NCBI GenBank assembly: GCA_965198755.1
Contig: OZ240673.1
Coordinates: 2,542,001-2,606,000 of the forward strand
Direction of reading: 5' to 3'
Source of the DNA: BOG-908 sp963692875
Lineage (GTDB): Bacteria > Pseudomonadota > Alphaproteobacteria > Acetobacterales > Acetobacteraceae
DNA length: 64,000 bases
The stretch's first letter is position 1, and each line of letters starts with the position of its first letter. This document shows positions 6,844 through 14,693 of the stretch, piece by piece. Made by a program: the position numbers and the translations under genes. The notes under the pieces were generated by a model. That model was not told the DNA's origin and did no database searches. It saw only the letters and a program-made list of their open reading frames with translations.

Positions 6844-8311
6844 CGTTCGTCAGCACCGCGTACGCCACCGCCGAGACCACCATCCCGATCAGCCACGCGA
6901 CATCCACGTCGCCGATCACCGCCGCAAGCGGACCAACGAACACCGGCGTGATCACCATGAACGGGACGCTCGCCAGCAGCCCGGCTGCGTAGGCGCCCAG
7001 CCCCGCCGGGTTCCAGCGTCCGTATATCCCGTCGGGCTGGAACAGCGCGGCGACGTCGTAGTCGCCACGGCGGATCAGGAAGTAGTCGATCAGGTTCACC
7101 GCCGTCCACGGCGCCAGCAAATAGAGAATGAAGGTCAGCATGCCGTCCACGGCGTCGACCGCGCTGCCGGGCAGCAGCAGCGCCAGCGCCGTGCCGATAA
7201 CGGCCACCGCGGCGGTCCAGACGATCCGCCGCGCGGGGGAGAGGCCGCCTCCGGTGATGCTGTGCTCGGCGGTGACCAGGGTGAGCGCGCCGGAGTAGGT
7301 GTCCAGCCCCAGCACGGCCGCGATTGAGGCCACGCTGTGGATGACCAGCACGGTGCCGAAGCCCGGGAAGACGGCGTTGCCGGATGCGCTGAGTGCCACC
7401 AGCGCATCGGACTGGCCCAGGCGGCCGGCGAGCCAGGCGCCGAGTGCCATCAGCCAGATGGCCGAGCCGGACGCGCCGGCGAACACGCTGGCGATCAGCG
7501 GCGCCGTGCGCGTGCGGGCGGGCAGATAGCGCGTGTAGTCCGAGACCTGCGGCGCGTAGGTGAGGTTGGAGCTGGCCGCGGCGGTGAACTGCGCTGCGAA
7601 CGCGACCGTGGACCAGCCCAGATGCGGCACCACGGCGTGCGGCGCCGGCCCGACCACGCCGCAGGCCACCGCCACGGTCAGCCCGCCCACCACGACGATG
7701 CCGGCGACGAACAGCACGCGGAAGGCGCGGTGCACCCAGTCGTGCCCCCAGGCGGCCACCGCGAAGGAGACCAGGCCCAGCAGCACGGCCACGGCCGGCC
7801 GGTTCCAGCCGAGCAGCGCGCGCAGGCCGTCGGCCACCAGCTTGGTCTGCACGATGTTGTAGCCGGTGCACATCACCAGGGTCGCGGCCAGCGGCACCAG
7901 CACGCCGAGGTAGCCGAACTGCGCCCGGCTCTGCACCATCTGCGGCAGGCCGAGATGCGGGCCCTGGCTGGCGTGCAGCGCCATGAACACGGTGCCGAAC
8001 AGGACGCCCAGCGTGGCGGCGAGCGCGCTCCAACCGACGCCGAGGCCCATCGTGGGGCCGATGAAGCCGATGGCGACGGTGAAGAACTGGAAGTTGCTGG
8101 CGAACCAGAACGGGCCCTGGGCGCGGGCGGTGCCGTGGCGGTCTGCATCGGGCACGACGTCGATGGTGTGGCGCTCGATGCGGGCGGGTCGGGGGCGGTG
8201 GCTCAGGAGTAGGTCTCTTCCGTGCAGGCGGTGCAGAAGGAAGGCCTTCTTTTTCGAGAAAAAGAAGCAAAAAGCTTTTGTCTCGGCTGTCGCGGACGGC
8301 TGATGCGCCAC
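6818..8311 (-). CDS. NCS1-family purine/pyrimidine permease
   Basis: A polytopic membrane protein of the nucleobase:cation symporter-1 family (cytosine, allantoin and related permeases). Family marks are HTIDVVPDADRHG before the first helix, FWFASNFQFFTVAIGFIGP in helix 1, GGGLSP, and YDVAALFQPDGIYGRWN before the last helices; about 12 hydrophobic segments are visible. The frame is open from an ATG at 8311, but the first 30 or so residues translate a hairpin repeat (TKAFCFFFSKKKAF), and no ATG lies between that and the conserved start region. The true start may be a non-ATG codon near 8215 or the gene may have acquired its N-terminus from the repeat. The C-terminal RKQGLLF and stop are also repeat-encoded. 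Substrate cannot be told. Confidence 0.8.
   Translation of the reverse strand: MAHQPSATAETKAFCFFFSKKKAFLLHRLHGRDLLLSHRPRPARIERHTIDVVPDADRHGTARAQGPFWFASNFQFFTVAIGFIGPTMGLGVGWSALAATLGVLFGTVFMALHASQGPHLGLPQMVQSRAQFGYLGVLVPLAATLVMCTGYNIVQTKLVADGLRALLGWNRPAVAVLLGLVSFAVAAWGHDWVHRAFRVLFVAGIVVVGGLTVAVACGVVGPAPHAVVPHLGWSTVAFAAQFTAAASSNLTYAPQVSDYTRYLPARTRTAPLIASVFAGASGSAIWLMALGAWLAGRLGQSDALVALSASGNAVFPGFGTVLVIHSVASIAAVLGLDTYSGALTLVTAEHSITGGGLSPARRIVWTAAVAVIGTALALLLPGSAVDAVDGMLTFILYLLAPWTAVNLIDYFLIRRGDYDVAALFQPDGIYGRWNPAGLGAYAAGLLASVPFMVITPVFVGPLAAVIGDVDVAWLIGMVVSAVAYAVLTNGRKQGLLF
8237..8300. repeat. Single hairpin-repeat arm at the 5' end of the permease gene
   Basis: CTTCTTTTTCGAGAAAAAGAAG hairpin followed by AAAAGCTTTTGTCTCGGCTGTCGCGGA. 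Read on the minus strand it is open and in frame with the permease. Confidence 0.85.
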
Positions 8312-8363
8312 GCCTGATCGGGGAGGGGCTGCTTGGGTGGTGGTTGTGCCAGAGGTCCTAAGG

Positions 8364-8490
8364 GTCCGTTTAGAAGGTCACCGGGGCGGTCATCCGACGT
8401 GCGCTCGCACGGATCGCACAGACAAGCAGGTCCGCTCCGGGTTCGAATACCACGTCAGCTGACCCGCCAGACCGACTTTCGAAGACGGAC
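8364..8490. mobile_element. MITE-like element, diverged copy
   Basis: Ends GTCCGTTTAGAAGGTCACC and GACCGACTTTCGAAGACGGAC are imperfect inverted repeats and match the ends of the element at 1972-2115 (for example CGCCAGACCGACTTTCGA against CGCCAGGCCGATCTTTCA). No coding capacity. Confidence 0.55.
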
Positions 8491-8520
8491 AAAGGCCTGA
8501 GTAATCGAAGCCCCGGCAAC

Positions 8521-8632
8521 GCCTGCTTTTTAAGAAAGCATCGAAGAACGTCGGTGCCTGCTATCGCGGAGGCTTCTGCAACGCGCGCTGCTGAGACCGT
8601 TTTGTTCTCGTTCGAGCAGAACCGCTTCGTTG
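8521..8632. repeat. Bipartite hairpin repeat, badly decayed
   Basis: GCCTGCTTTTTAAGAAAGCA, then CTGCTATCGCGGA and a remnant GTTCTCGTTCGAGCAGAACCGCTTCG. The stem sides still roughly pair. Confidence 0.55.
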
Positions 8633-8704
8633 CCTCTGAGCGGTCAAATTCAGGCCGCTGGTGAAACAGCCTCTCCCCGAAACATTATCCGACGGCAGAC
8701 AACG

Positions 8705-8834
8705 CGAACCATTCTTTTCTGAAACAAAGAAATCGAAAATATTCGCCCTTCGGGCAAACGGTGCAGGAGAGTCCGCGACAGCAGAGACAAAAGGTTTTTG
8801 CTGTTTTTCGAAAAGGCAGGCCTTCTTTCTTTCC
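8705..8834. repeat. Bipartite hairpin repeat, decayed left arm
   Basis: Left arm ATTCTTTTCTGAAACAAAGAA is degenerate; core TCCGCGACAGC at 8771-8781 and right arm (AAAAGGTTTTTGCTG...GGCAGG) are recognisable. Confidence 0.65.
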
Positions 8835-8938
8835 GCCTGCAGATCTCACGAGATTTACCGCTCGGGCCGCTGTTGTTACTGCCCGCGCCTACAACAAACG
8901 CTTGTATCAGGATACGTCGAAGCGCCTGAAACAGCGCC

Positions 8939-8992
8939 GGGACAAAAGCTTTTTGCTTCTTTTTCTCGAAGAAAAAGGCTTTTCTTGCCTTC
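8939..8992. repeat. Single hairpin-repeat arm
   Basis: GGGACAAAAGCTTTTTGC and CTTCTTTTTCTCGAAGAAAAAGG, about 30 bases after the methyltransferase stop. With the blocks at 8237, 8521 and 8705, the 8301-9020 interval holds only repeats and the MITE-like copy; I see no gene in it. Confidence 0.8.
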
Positions 8993-9020
8993 TCTACGAT
9001 CAGCCTCGACGCGCCTGCAC

Positions 9021-9722
9021 TCAGGCCGCCTCGGACAGCACGACGCGTCGCTTCGTCGCCAGCACGGGAAGTGCTGCGTAGGTGTCCTTCACCGCTTCGG
9101 TCAGCGTGACGCCGGCGAGGTCCATGAACAGCGCGCGGCCGACCGACTCCCACACCGGCGCCAGGCGCAGCACCGCGGTCCACGCCGTGGGAGGCGTGTA
9201 GAGCGCGGTCTCCCGCCGTTCGGGGCGGAACATGGCGCTGGCCAGCAGGCGGTTGATCTGGCCGGGCGAGTAGGGCTGACCCTGGCCGAACGGCGTGTGG
9301 TCCAGGTGTGCCCACAGGCCGGTGCGGTTGGGTGCGACCACGATGATGCGGCCGTCGTCCTTCAGCACGCGCCAGATCTCGCGCAGCAGGCGCGAATCGT
9401 GGGCGACGGGTTCGACGCCGTGGATGACCAGGATGCGGTCGAACACCAGGTCCGGGAACGGCAGCCGGGTGGCGTCGGCGGCGCAGGAGCCGGGCGGCGG
9501 CGGCTCGTGGTGCGAGGTGGTGGCGTTCAGGCAGCGGTAGGCCTGGTGCGACCAACAGGACAGGAACGGCGCCGGGTAGCCGATGCCCAGCACGGACATG
9601 CCGGAGAGGTCGGGCCACAGCAGGCGCAATTGTCGGCGCAGGGAAGCGGCTGCCATTCGTCCGGTCGGGCCCTCGTAGAAGCTCGGCGCGAGGTGACCAT
9701 CTGAGTGGGCCGGACGTGTCAT
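9021..9722 (-). CDS. Class I SAM-dependent methyltransferase
   Basis: A 233-residue soluble protein with a methyltransferase-11-like core: MSVLGIGYPAPFL in place of motif I, CAADATRLPFPDLVFDRILVIHGVE (motifs II-III) and LLREIWRVLKDDGRIIVVAPNRTGLWAH (motif post-III). The glycine-rich loop is short (GIGYPAP), as is common in the alphaproteobacterial family encoded next to gloB. Substrate unknown. It is divergent from gloB with 71 bases between the starts, a conserved pairing in alphaproteobacteria as I recall it. Confidence 0.8.
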   Translation of the reverse strand: MTRPAHSDGHLAPSFYEGPTGRMAAASLRRQLRLLWPDLSGMSVLGIGYPAPFLSCWSHQAYRCLNATTSHHEPPPPGSCAADATRLPFPDLVFDRILVIHGVEPVAHDSRLLREIWRVLKDDGRIIVVAPNRTGLWAHLDHTPFGQGQPYSPGQINRLLASAMFRPERRETALYTPPTAWTAVLRLAPVWESVGRALFMDLAGVTLTEAVKDTYAALPVLATKRRVVLSEAA

Positions 9723-9793
9723 GGGCGCCTTCGGTGTGCGGCGAAACGCAAAGCGATGATAGGCTTGTTGGATATGAGCGATAGGTGGTGGCT

Positions 9794-10519
9794 ATGAGCG
9801 TGACCGTCCAGGCCGTGCCGATGTTTTCCGACAACTACGCCTGGCTGTTGCGCGAGAGCGGCAGCGGTGCGGTCGGCATCGTCGACCCGGCCGACGCGCA
9901 GGCCGCCATCGCCGCGGTGGAAGCTGCCGGCGGGCGGCTGGACGTGATTTTCCTGACCCACCACCACGCCGACCACGTGGCCGGCACCGACGAGGTGCGC
10001 GCCCGCTACGGCTGCACGGTGGTGGGTGCTGCGGCCGACGCGCACCGGCTGCCCAGGCTCGACGTGGCGGTGGCGGAGGGCGATTTCGTCCCGTTCGGCG
10101 GGGCGACGGCGGCAGTGATCGACACGCCGGGCCACACGCGCGGCCACATCGCGTTCTTCATCGCCGATGGTGGCGTGCTGCTGTGCGGGGACACCTTGTT
10201 CTCGCTGGGCTGCGGGCGGCTGCTGGAGGGCACGCCGGGGGAGATGTTCGCCTCGCTGGCCAAGCTGGCGCATCTGCCGGGCGAGACGCTGGTCTGCTGC
10301 GGCCACGAGTACACCCAGAGCAACGCGCGCTTCGCCGTGACGGTGGAGCCTGACAATACGGCGCTAGCGGCGCGCGCGGCCGAGGTGGCTCGCCTGCGGG
10401 GTGCCGGCCAGGCCACGGTGCCGTCCCGCCTGGCCGACGAGCTGGCAGAAAACCCGTTCCTGCGTGCCCCGGTCGCCAGGCGCCTGGGAGAAATCCGGGC
10501 CGCCAAGGACAGCTTCTAG
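9794..10519 (+). CDS. gloB: Hydroxyacylglutathione hydrolase (glyoxalase II)
   Basis: A 241-residue metallo-beta-lactamase-fold enzyme that hydrolyses S-lactoylglutathione to lactate and glutathione, the second step of methylglyoxal detoxification. The metal motif THHHADH is at 55-61; further ligands are in DTPGHTRGH, CGDTLF and CCGHEYT, and the C-terminal glutathione-binding helix region (EPDN...PFLRA) is present. ATG at 9794 is preferred over an in-frame GTG three codons upstream because SVTVQAVPMFSDNYAWLL starts the family. A VOC-fold protein follows after a repeat arm. Confidence 0.93.
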   Translation: MSVTVQAVPMFSDNYAWLLRESGSGAVGIVDPADAQAAIAAVEAAGGRLDVIFLTHHHADHVAGTDEVRARYGCTVVGAAADAHRLPRLDVAVAEGDFVPFGGATAAVIDTPGHTRGHIAFFIADGGVLLCGDTLFSLGCGRLLEGTPGEMFASLAKLAHLPGETLVCCGHEYTQSNARFAVTVEPDNTALAARAAEVARLRGAGQATVPSRLADELAENPFLRAPVARRLGEIRAAKDSF

Positions 10520-10529
10520 ATCGGGGGTA

Positions 10530-10595
10530 GTCCGCGACAGCCGAGACAAAAGCTTTTTGCTTCTTTTTCTCGAAAAAGAAGGCCTTGCTTTCTTC
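10530..10595. repeat. Single hairpin-repeat arm after gloB
   Basis: TCCGCGACAGC core and right arm (AAAAGCTTTTTGC, then CTTCTTTTTCTCGAAAAAGAAG), starting 11 bases after the gloB stop. No left arm. Confidence 0.85.
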
Positions 10596-10661
10596 TGAAC
10601 GTTCCTTGCCCCAATCCCCCACACCCCATAGAAGCTGGCCAACTCTCCTGGGACGTCCCGC

Positions 10662-11054
10662 ATGCGTTTCACCGTCGACCGTCTCGACCACATCGTCATC
10701 ACCTGCGCCGACATCGAGATAACCGCGGCCTGGTACCAGCGCGTGCTGGGCATGGAGCGCGAGGATTACGGCGCCGAGCGCCGGTGTGCGCTGAAGTTCG
10801 GCGGGCAGAAGATCAACGTGCGGCCCGCCGGGGTGCTGGACTGGACCAGCGGGCGCGAGGCGTGTCCTGGCAGCCAGGATTTGTGCTTCGTCATCGCCAT
10901 GGGGCCGGACGAGGCGGTGGGGCACCTGCATTCGTGCGGCGTGGCCATCGAGGCCGGGCCGGTGAAGCGGACCGGCGCGCTGGGCGAGATCAGCTCGGTC
11001 TACTGCCGCGACCCGGACGGCAACCTGATCGAGCTGTCTTCCTACCTCGATTGA
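10662..11054 (+). CDS. VOC family (glyoxalase/dioxygenase fold) protein
   Basis: A 130-residue single-unit vicinal-oxygen-chelate protein. VDRLDHIVITCADIEITAAWYQRVLGM opens the first beta-alpha-beta-beta-beta module with a metal-ligand His; the second closes with VYCRDPDGNLIELSSYLD, where the Glu before LSS is the usual second ligand. The family covers glyoxalases, fosfomycin-resistance enzymes and dioxygenases; this one resembles small glyoxalase-like virulence proteins. Its place after gloB suggests a detoxification role, which is inference. Confidence 0.85.
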   Translation: MRFTVDRLDHIVITCADIEITAAWYQRVLGMEREDYGAERRCALKFGGQKINVRPAGVLDWTSGREACPGSQDLCFVIAMGPDEAVGHLHSCGVAIEAGPVKRTGALGEISSVYCRDPDGNLIELSSYLD

Positions 11055-11089
11055 GCGTAGGGCGGCCGTTTCGGTTTGGGGTTAGCTCG

Positions 11090-11139
11090 GGCAAGCAAGC
11101 AGTCCTTTTTTGAAGAAAAGGACCAAACTCTTGTCTCCT
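11090..11139. repeat. Single hairpin-repeat arm
   Basis: GCAAGCAAGCAGTCC, a GTCC/GGAC stem hairpin, then a shortened CAAACTCTTGTCTCC. It lies between the VOC gene and queA. Confidence 0.75.
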
Positions 11140-11287
11140 GGCTCGTGGCAACAGCCGGTCGTTGCGGGAAGAACCCGTTGCGGGGACGCGTCTATGCTCT
11201 CTTCTCACGGGAGATGGGCGTTCTTGTTGTTGCGGCTGGCAAGCTCGGCTTGGGGTGGTGATAGCGTTGCGGGATGATGCCACCGGC

Positions 11288-12379
11288 ATGGCGGCGCACC
11301 GGAACCCGGCTGCCAGCGGTGTGAGCGCAGCCGTTGACCCGGCCACTGCCGATTTCGACTTCGTCCTGCCGCCGGAACGCATCGCCCAGCATCCGGCCGT
11401 GCCGCGCGAGGCCGCCCGCCTGCTGCGCGTGGACGACGCCCTCTGCGACCACCACGTCGGCGACCTGCCCAGCCTGCTGCGCGCCGGCGACCTGCTGGTG
11501 GCCAACGACACGCGGGTGATCCCCGCCCAGCTGCACGCACGCCGTGGCGCGGCACGCATCGGCATCACGCTCGACCGCCCGCTGGCAGACGGGACCTGGC
11601 ACGCGCTGGCCCGCAACGCCCGCCGCCTGCACCAGGGCGACCGGCTGGACTTCGACGGCGCGGACGGCTTCTCCGCCGAGGTGCGCGCCCGCGACGCCGA
11701 CGGCGGCGTGACGCTGGCGTTCGACCGCAGCGGCGAGGCCTTCGCCCAGGCGCTGCGCCAGGCCGGCGCGCTGGCCCTGCCGCCGTACATCGCCCGCCCG
11801 AACGGCCCCACCGCGCAGGACCAGGCCGATTACCAGACGGTGTTCGCCGCCCATGACGGCGCGGTGGCCGCCCCCACCGCCGGGCTGCACTTCACCCCGG
11901 CGCTGCTGGACGCGCTGGCGGCGCGCGGCATCGGCCGCGTGACGCTCACCCTGCACGTGGGCGCCGGCACCTTCCTGCCGGTGCGCGCGGACACGCTGGC
12001 CGGCCACCGCATCCACGCCGAGTACGGCGCGCTTTCGGTAGACGCTGCCGCAACCATCATGCGCACCCGGGCGCAAGGCGGCCGCATCGTCGCTGTCGGC
12101 ACCACGAGTTTGCGCCTGCTGGAGACGGCGACGAATGCGGACGGCCGCACCCACCCGTTCGCCGGCGAGACCGACATCTTCATCCGCCCCGGCCACCGCG
12201 TGCGCGGCGCGGATTTGTTGCTGACCAACTTTCACCTGCCGCGATCGACGTTGTTCATGCTGGTCTGCGCGTTCGCCGGCACCGCGCGCATGCGGGCGGC
12301 TTACGCGCATGCGATCTCGGCGGGGTACCGGTTTTATTCGTATGGGGATGCTACGTTGTTGACGCGGCGGGACGCTTGA
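11288..12379 (+). CDS. queA: S-adenosylmethionine:tRNA ribosyltransferase-isomerase
   Basis: A 363-residue enzyme that transfers and rearranges the ribosyl group of AdoMet onto preQ1 in tRNA to give epoxyqueuosine. Family marks include FDFVLPPERIAQHP at the N-terminus, DLLVANDTRVIPAQL, VAAPTAGLHFTPALL, LTLHVGAGTFLPVR, and LLTNFHLPRSTLFMLVCAF near the end. ATG at 11288 is chosen; the frame extends further upstream but without family sequence. A hairpin repeat separates it from tgt, the next enzyme in the pathway. Confidence 0.93.
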   Translation: MAAHRNPAASGVSAAVDPATADFDFVLPPERIAQHPAVPREAARLLRVDDALCDHHVGDLPSLLRAGDLLVANDTRVIPAQLHARRGAARIGITLDRPLADGTWHALARNARRLHQGDRLDFDGADGFSAEVRARDADGGVTLAFDRSGEAFAQALRQAGALALPPYIARPNGPTAQDQADYQTVFAAHDGAVAAPTAGLHFTPALLDALAARGIGRVTLTLHVGAGTFLPVRADTLAGHRIHAEYGALSVDAAATIMRTRAQGGRIVAVGTTSLRLLETATNADGRTHPFAGETDIFIRPGHRVRGADLLLTNFHLPRSTLFMLVCAFAGTARMRAAYAHAISAGYRFYSYGDATLLTRRDA

Positions 12380-12384
12380 GCGGA

Positions 12385-12537
12385 GGCAAGGCAAGCGGTT
12401 CTTTTTTGAAAAAAAGAACCAAAAAACTTTTGTCTCCGTTGGGTGCGCCGTGTGGAGGCTTGGTGTTTCAGCTGTCCGCGACAGCCGAGACAAAAGCTTT
12501 TTGCTTCTTTTTCTCGAAAAAGAAGGCCTTGCTTCCT
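12385..12537. repeat. Bipartite hairpin repeat, complete
   Basis: One of the best-preserved copies: GCAAGCGGTTC hairpin, AAAAAACTTTTGTCTC, spacer, TCCGCGACAGCCGAGACAAA, right hairpin CTTCTTTTTCTCGAAAAAGAAG. It fills the gap between queA and tgt. Confidence 0.9.
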
Positions 12538-12551
12538 TTCGGCGTCGCGAG

Positions 12552-13700
12552 ATGACCACCTTCGGCTGGACCGCCGCGGCGCAGGACGGCGCCGCGCGCG
12601 CCGGCACGCTGCACACCGCCCATGGCGACGTGGAGACCCCGGTGTTCATGCCCGTCGGCACCGCGGCGACTGTCAAGGCGATGACCGCCGACGCGGTGCG
12701 CAGCACCGGCGCGCGCATCGTGCTCGGCAACACCTACCACCTGATGCTGCGCCCCGGTGCCGAGCGCGTGGCCAGGCTGGGCGGCCTGCACCGGATGATG
12801 GATTGGCCCGGACCGATCCTGACGGATTCAGGCGGCTTCCAGATCATGTCGCTCGACAAGCTGCGCACGCTGGACGCCGACGGGGTGACGTTCCGCTCGC
12901 ATCTGGACGGCAGCAAGCACCGGCTGACTCCCGAGCGTGCGGTGCAGATCCAGGATTTGCTGGACGCCACCATCACCATGGTGCTCGACGAGTGCACCGC
13001 CTTTCCCGCGACCTTTGCCCAAGCCGAGGCGAGCATGGAGCTGTCCATGCGCTGGGCCGCGCGCTGCAAGGCCGCGTTCCGCGCGCGACCCGGTTACGCG
13101 CTGTTCGGCATCGTGCAAGGCGGCGTCTACCCCGACCTGCGCCGACGTTCCGCGGAGGCACTGCTGGCGGTGGGGTTCGAGGGATACGCGGTGGGCGGCC
13201 TGGCGGTGGGCGAGGGGCAGGCGGCGATGTTCGACACGCTGGAGGCGACCGTGCCCCATTTGCCGGCCGACCGCCCGCGCTACCTGATGGGGGTCGGCAC
13301 GCCGGACGACCTGGTGGGCGCGGTGGCACGCGGCGTGGACATGTTCGACTGCGTGATGCCGACGCGCGCCGGGCGCACCGGGCGGGCATTCACCTCGCTG
13401 GGCGTGCTGAACCTGCGCAACGCTTGCCACAGGGACGATGCGGGGCCGCTGGACCCGGCCTGCACCTGCCCGGCCTGCGCGCGCCATAGCCGCGCTTACC
13501 TGCACCATTTGTTTCGCTGCCAGGAGATGCTTGGGCCGATGCTGCTGACCTGGCACAACCTCGCCTACTACCAGTCGCTGATGGCCGGGCTGCGACGCGC
13601 CATCTTGAGGGCGGAGTTTACCGGTTTTGCGACTGGCTTACGAGCAGGATGGAGTCGGGAGACACCTCGGTCCTCGGATACCAGCGGGTCCGACGTTTGA
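12552..13700 (+). CDS. tgt: tRNA-guanine transglycosylase
   Basis: A 382-residue enzyme that exchanges guanine-34 for preQ1 in tRNAs with GUN anticodons. Visible are DSGGFQIMSL, the LDECTAFPAT segment with a catalytic-pocket Asp, GGLAVGEGQ, the DCVMPTRAGRTG nucleophile region, and the zinc site CTCPACARHSRAYLHH. ATG at 12552 is 12 bases after the upstream repeat; the longer open frame translates repeat DNA. It is the second of the clustered queuosine genes. Confidence 0.95.
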   Translation: MTTFGWTAAAQDGAARAGTLHTAHGDVETPVFMPVGTAATVKAMTADAVRSTGARIVLGNTYHLMLRPGAERVARLGGLHRMMDWPGPILTDSGGFQIMSLDKLRTLDADGVTFRSHLDGSKHRLTPERAVQIQDLLDATITMVLDECTAFPATFAQAEASMELSMRWAARCKAAFRARPGYALFGIVQGGVYPDLRRRSAEALLAVGFEGYAVGGLAVGEGQAAMFDTLEATVPHLPADRPRYLMGVGTPDDLVGAVARGVDMFDCVMPTRAGRTGRAFTSLGVLNLRNACHRDDAGPLDPACTCPACARHSRAYLHHLFRCQEMLGPMLLTWHNLAYYQSLMAGLRRAILRAEFTGFATGLRAGWSRETPRSSDTSGSDV

Positions 13701-13721
13701 CTTTCTTGATGTGAAAGAGGA

Positions 13722-13797
13722 AGGCAAGGCCTGCTTTTTTGAAAAAAAGCAGCAAAAAACTTTTGTCTCTGCTGTCGCGGAGTCTTCTGCAGCGTGC
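13722..13797. repeat. Single hairpin-repeat arm after tgt
   Basis: CTGC/GCAG-stem hairpin, CAAAAAACTTTTGTCTC, then GCTGTCGCGGA. The second arm is missing. Confidence 0.85.
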
Positions 13798-13826
13798 AGC
13801 TAAGGGTGAACGGTTTTGATAGTGCC

Positions 13827-14102
13827 TCAAGGTAATTCCTCGGTGGAGGCGCGCCATTCTGACACGGCGTCGCTGCATTCGTCATAAAAATACAGCGTCA
13901 GAGCCGTCTTGAACGATGAGGCCCAGATCACAGCGTCAGCAAGAGAGACGTTCTTTCGACTCGCGAAGTCAGGTAAACGGTAATCAAGCGCGGCTTGATC
14001 GGAACCTGGGATGGCATTGTCGTGCCAAGCTGCCTCGATAATTACGTCGACGCGCTCCCAGCGGTAAATGTTCTGTCGCCGATCAATGATATTGAGAATC
14101 AA
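13827..14102 (-). CDS. Hypothetical protein, possibly 5'-truncated
   Basis: A 91-residue reading frame with lower GC than its neighbours and a protein-like composition (YRWERVDVIIEAAWHDNA, SLADAVIWASSFKTALTLY). I do not recognise a family. The only plausible start is a TTG at 14102. The same frame stays open upstream with sensible residues (CLQEAGSR) to a TAG near 14150, so the gene may have lost its 5' end. It converges on tgt across a repeat arm. Confidence 0.45.
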   Translation of the reverse strand: MILNIIDRRQNIYRWERVDVIIEAAWHDNAIPGSDQAALDYRLPDFASRKNVSLADAVIWASSFKTALTLYFYDECSDAVSEWRASTEELP

Positions 14103-14200
14103 ACGTGAGCCCGCTTCTTGTAGGCAGTCGGTCGGTAGCTGCCATATCTACCCGGAATGCTATATAAGCATCGCACGACCTCCGAAGAACCGTTCTGCCG

Positions 14201-14659
14201 ATGCCCGATACACCTCTCCTCACCCAGCTCGGACGACCGACGCCCTGGCCGCAGACGCCGGAAGAGGCGAAGCTTGAGCGCGTGCCCGCACCTGACCCAG
14301 GCAAGCTCTACGTCGTCCGCTTCACCGCGCCGGAGTTCACCTCGCTGTGCCCGCTGACCGCGCAGCCGGATTTCGCCCACATCGTCATCGACTACATTCC
14401 CGGCCAGTGGCTGGTGGAGAGCAAGTCGCTCAAGCTGTTCCTCGGCAGCTTCCGCAACCACGGCGCCTTTCACGAGGCCTGCACGATGACCATCGCCAAC
14501 CGCCTGCTGGAGCTGCTTGTCCCCCCCTGGCTGCGCATCGGCACCTACTGGTACCCGCGCGGCGGTATGCCGATCGACGTGTTCTGGCAGACCGGCGCGC
14601 CGCCGGAGGGCGCTTGGGTTCCCGACCAGGGGGTGCCAGGCTATCGCGGCCGCGGCTGA
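14201..14659 (+). CDS. queF: 7-cyano-7-deazaguanine (preQ0) reductase
   Basis: A 152-residue NADPH-dependent nitrile reductase that makes preQ1 from preQ0. It is the short unimodular type: FTSLCPLTAQPDFA carries the thioimide-forming Cys50 and Asp57, VESKSLK (72-78) is the QueF signature, and FHEA (Glu92) binds the base. ATG at 14201. It is followed by queG, whose likely GTG lies 35 bases after the stop. Confidence 0.93.
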   Translation: MPDTPLLTQLGRPTPWPQTPEEAKLERVPAPDPGKLYVVRFTAPEFTSLCPLTAQPDFAHIVIDYIPGQWLVESKSLKLFLGSFRNHGAFHEACTMTIANRLLELLVPPWLRIGTYWYPRGGMPIDVFWQTGAPPEGAWVPDQGVPGYRGRG

Positions 14660-14693
14660 GGCGCAGGCCGGACCCTCGCCGGCGCGCACACGA

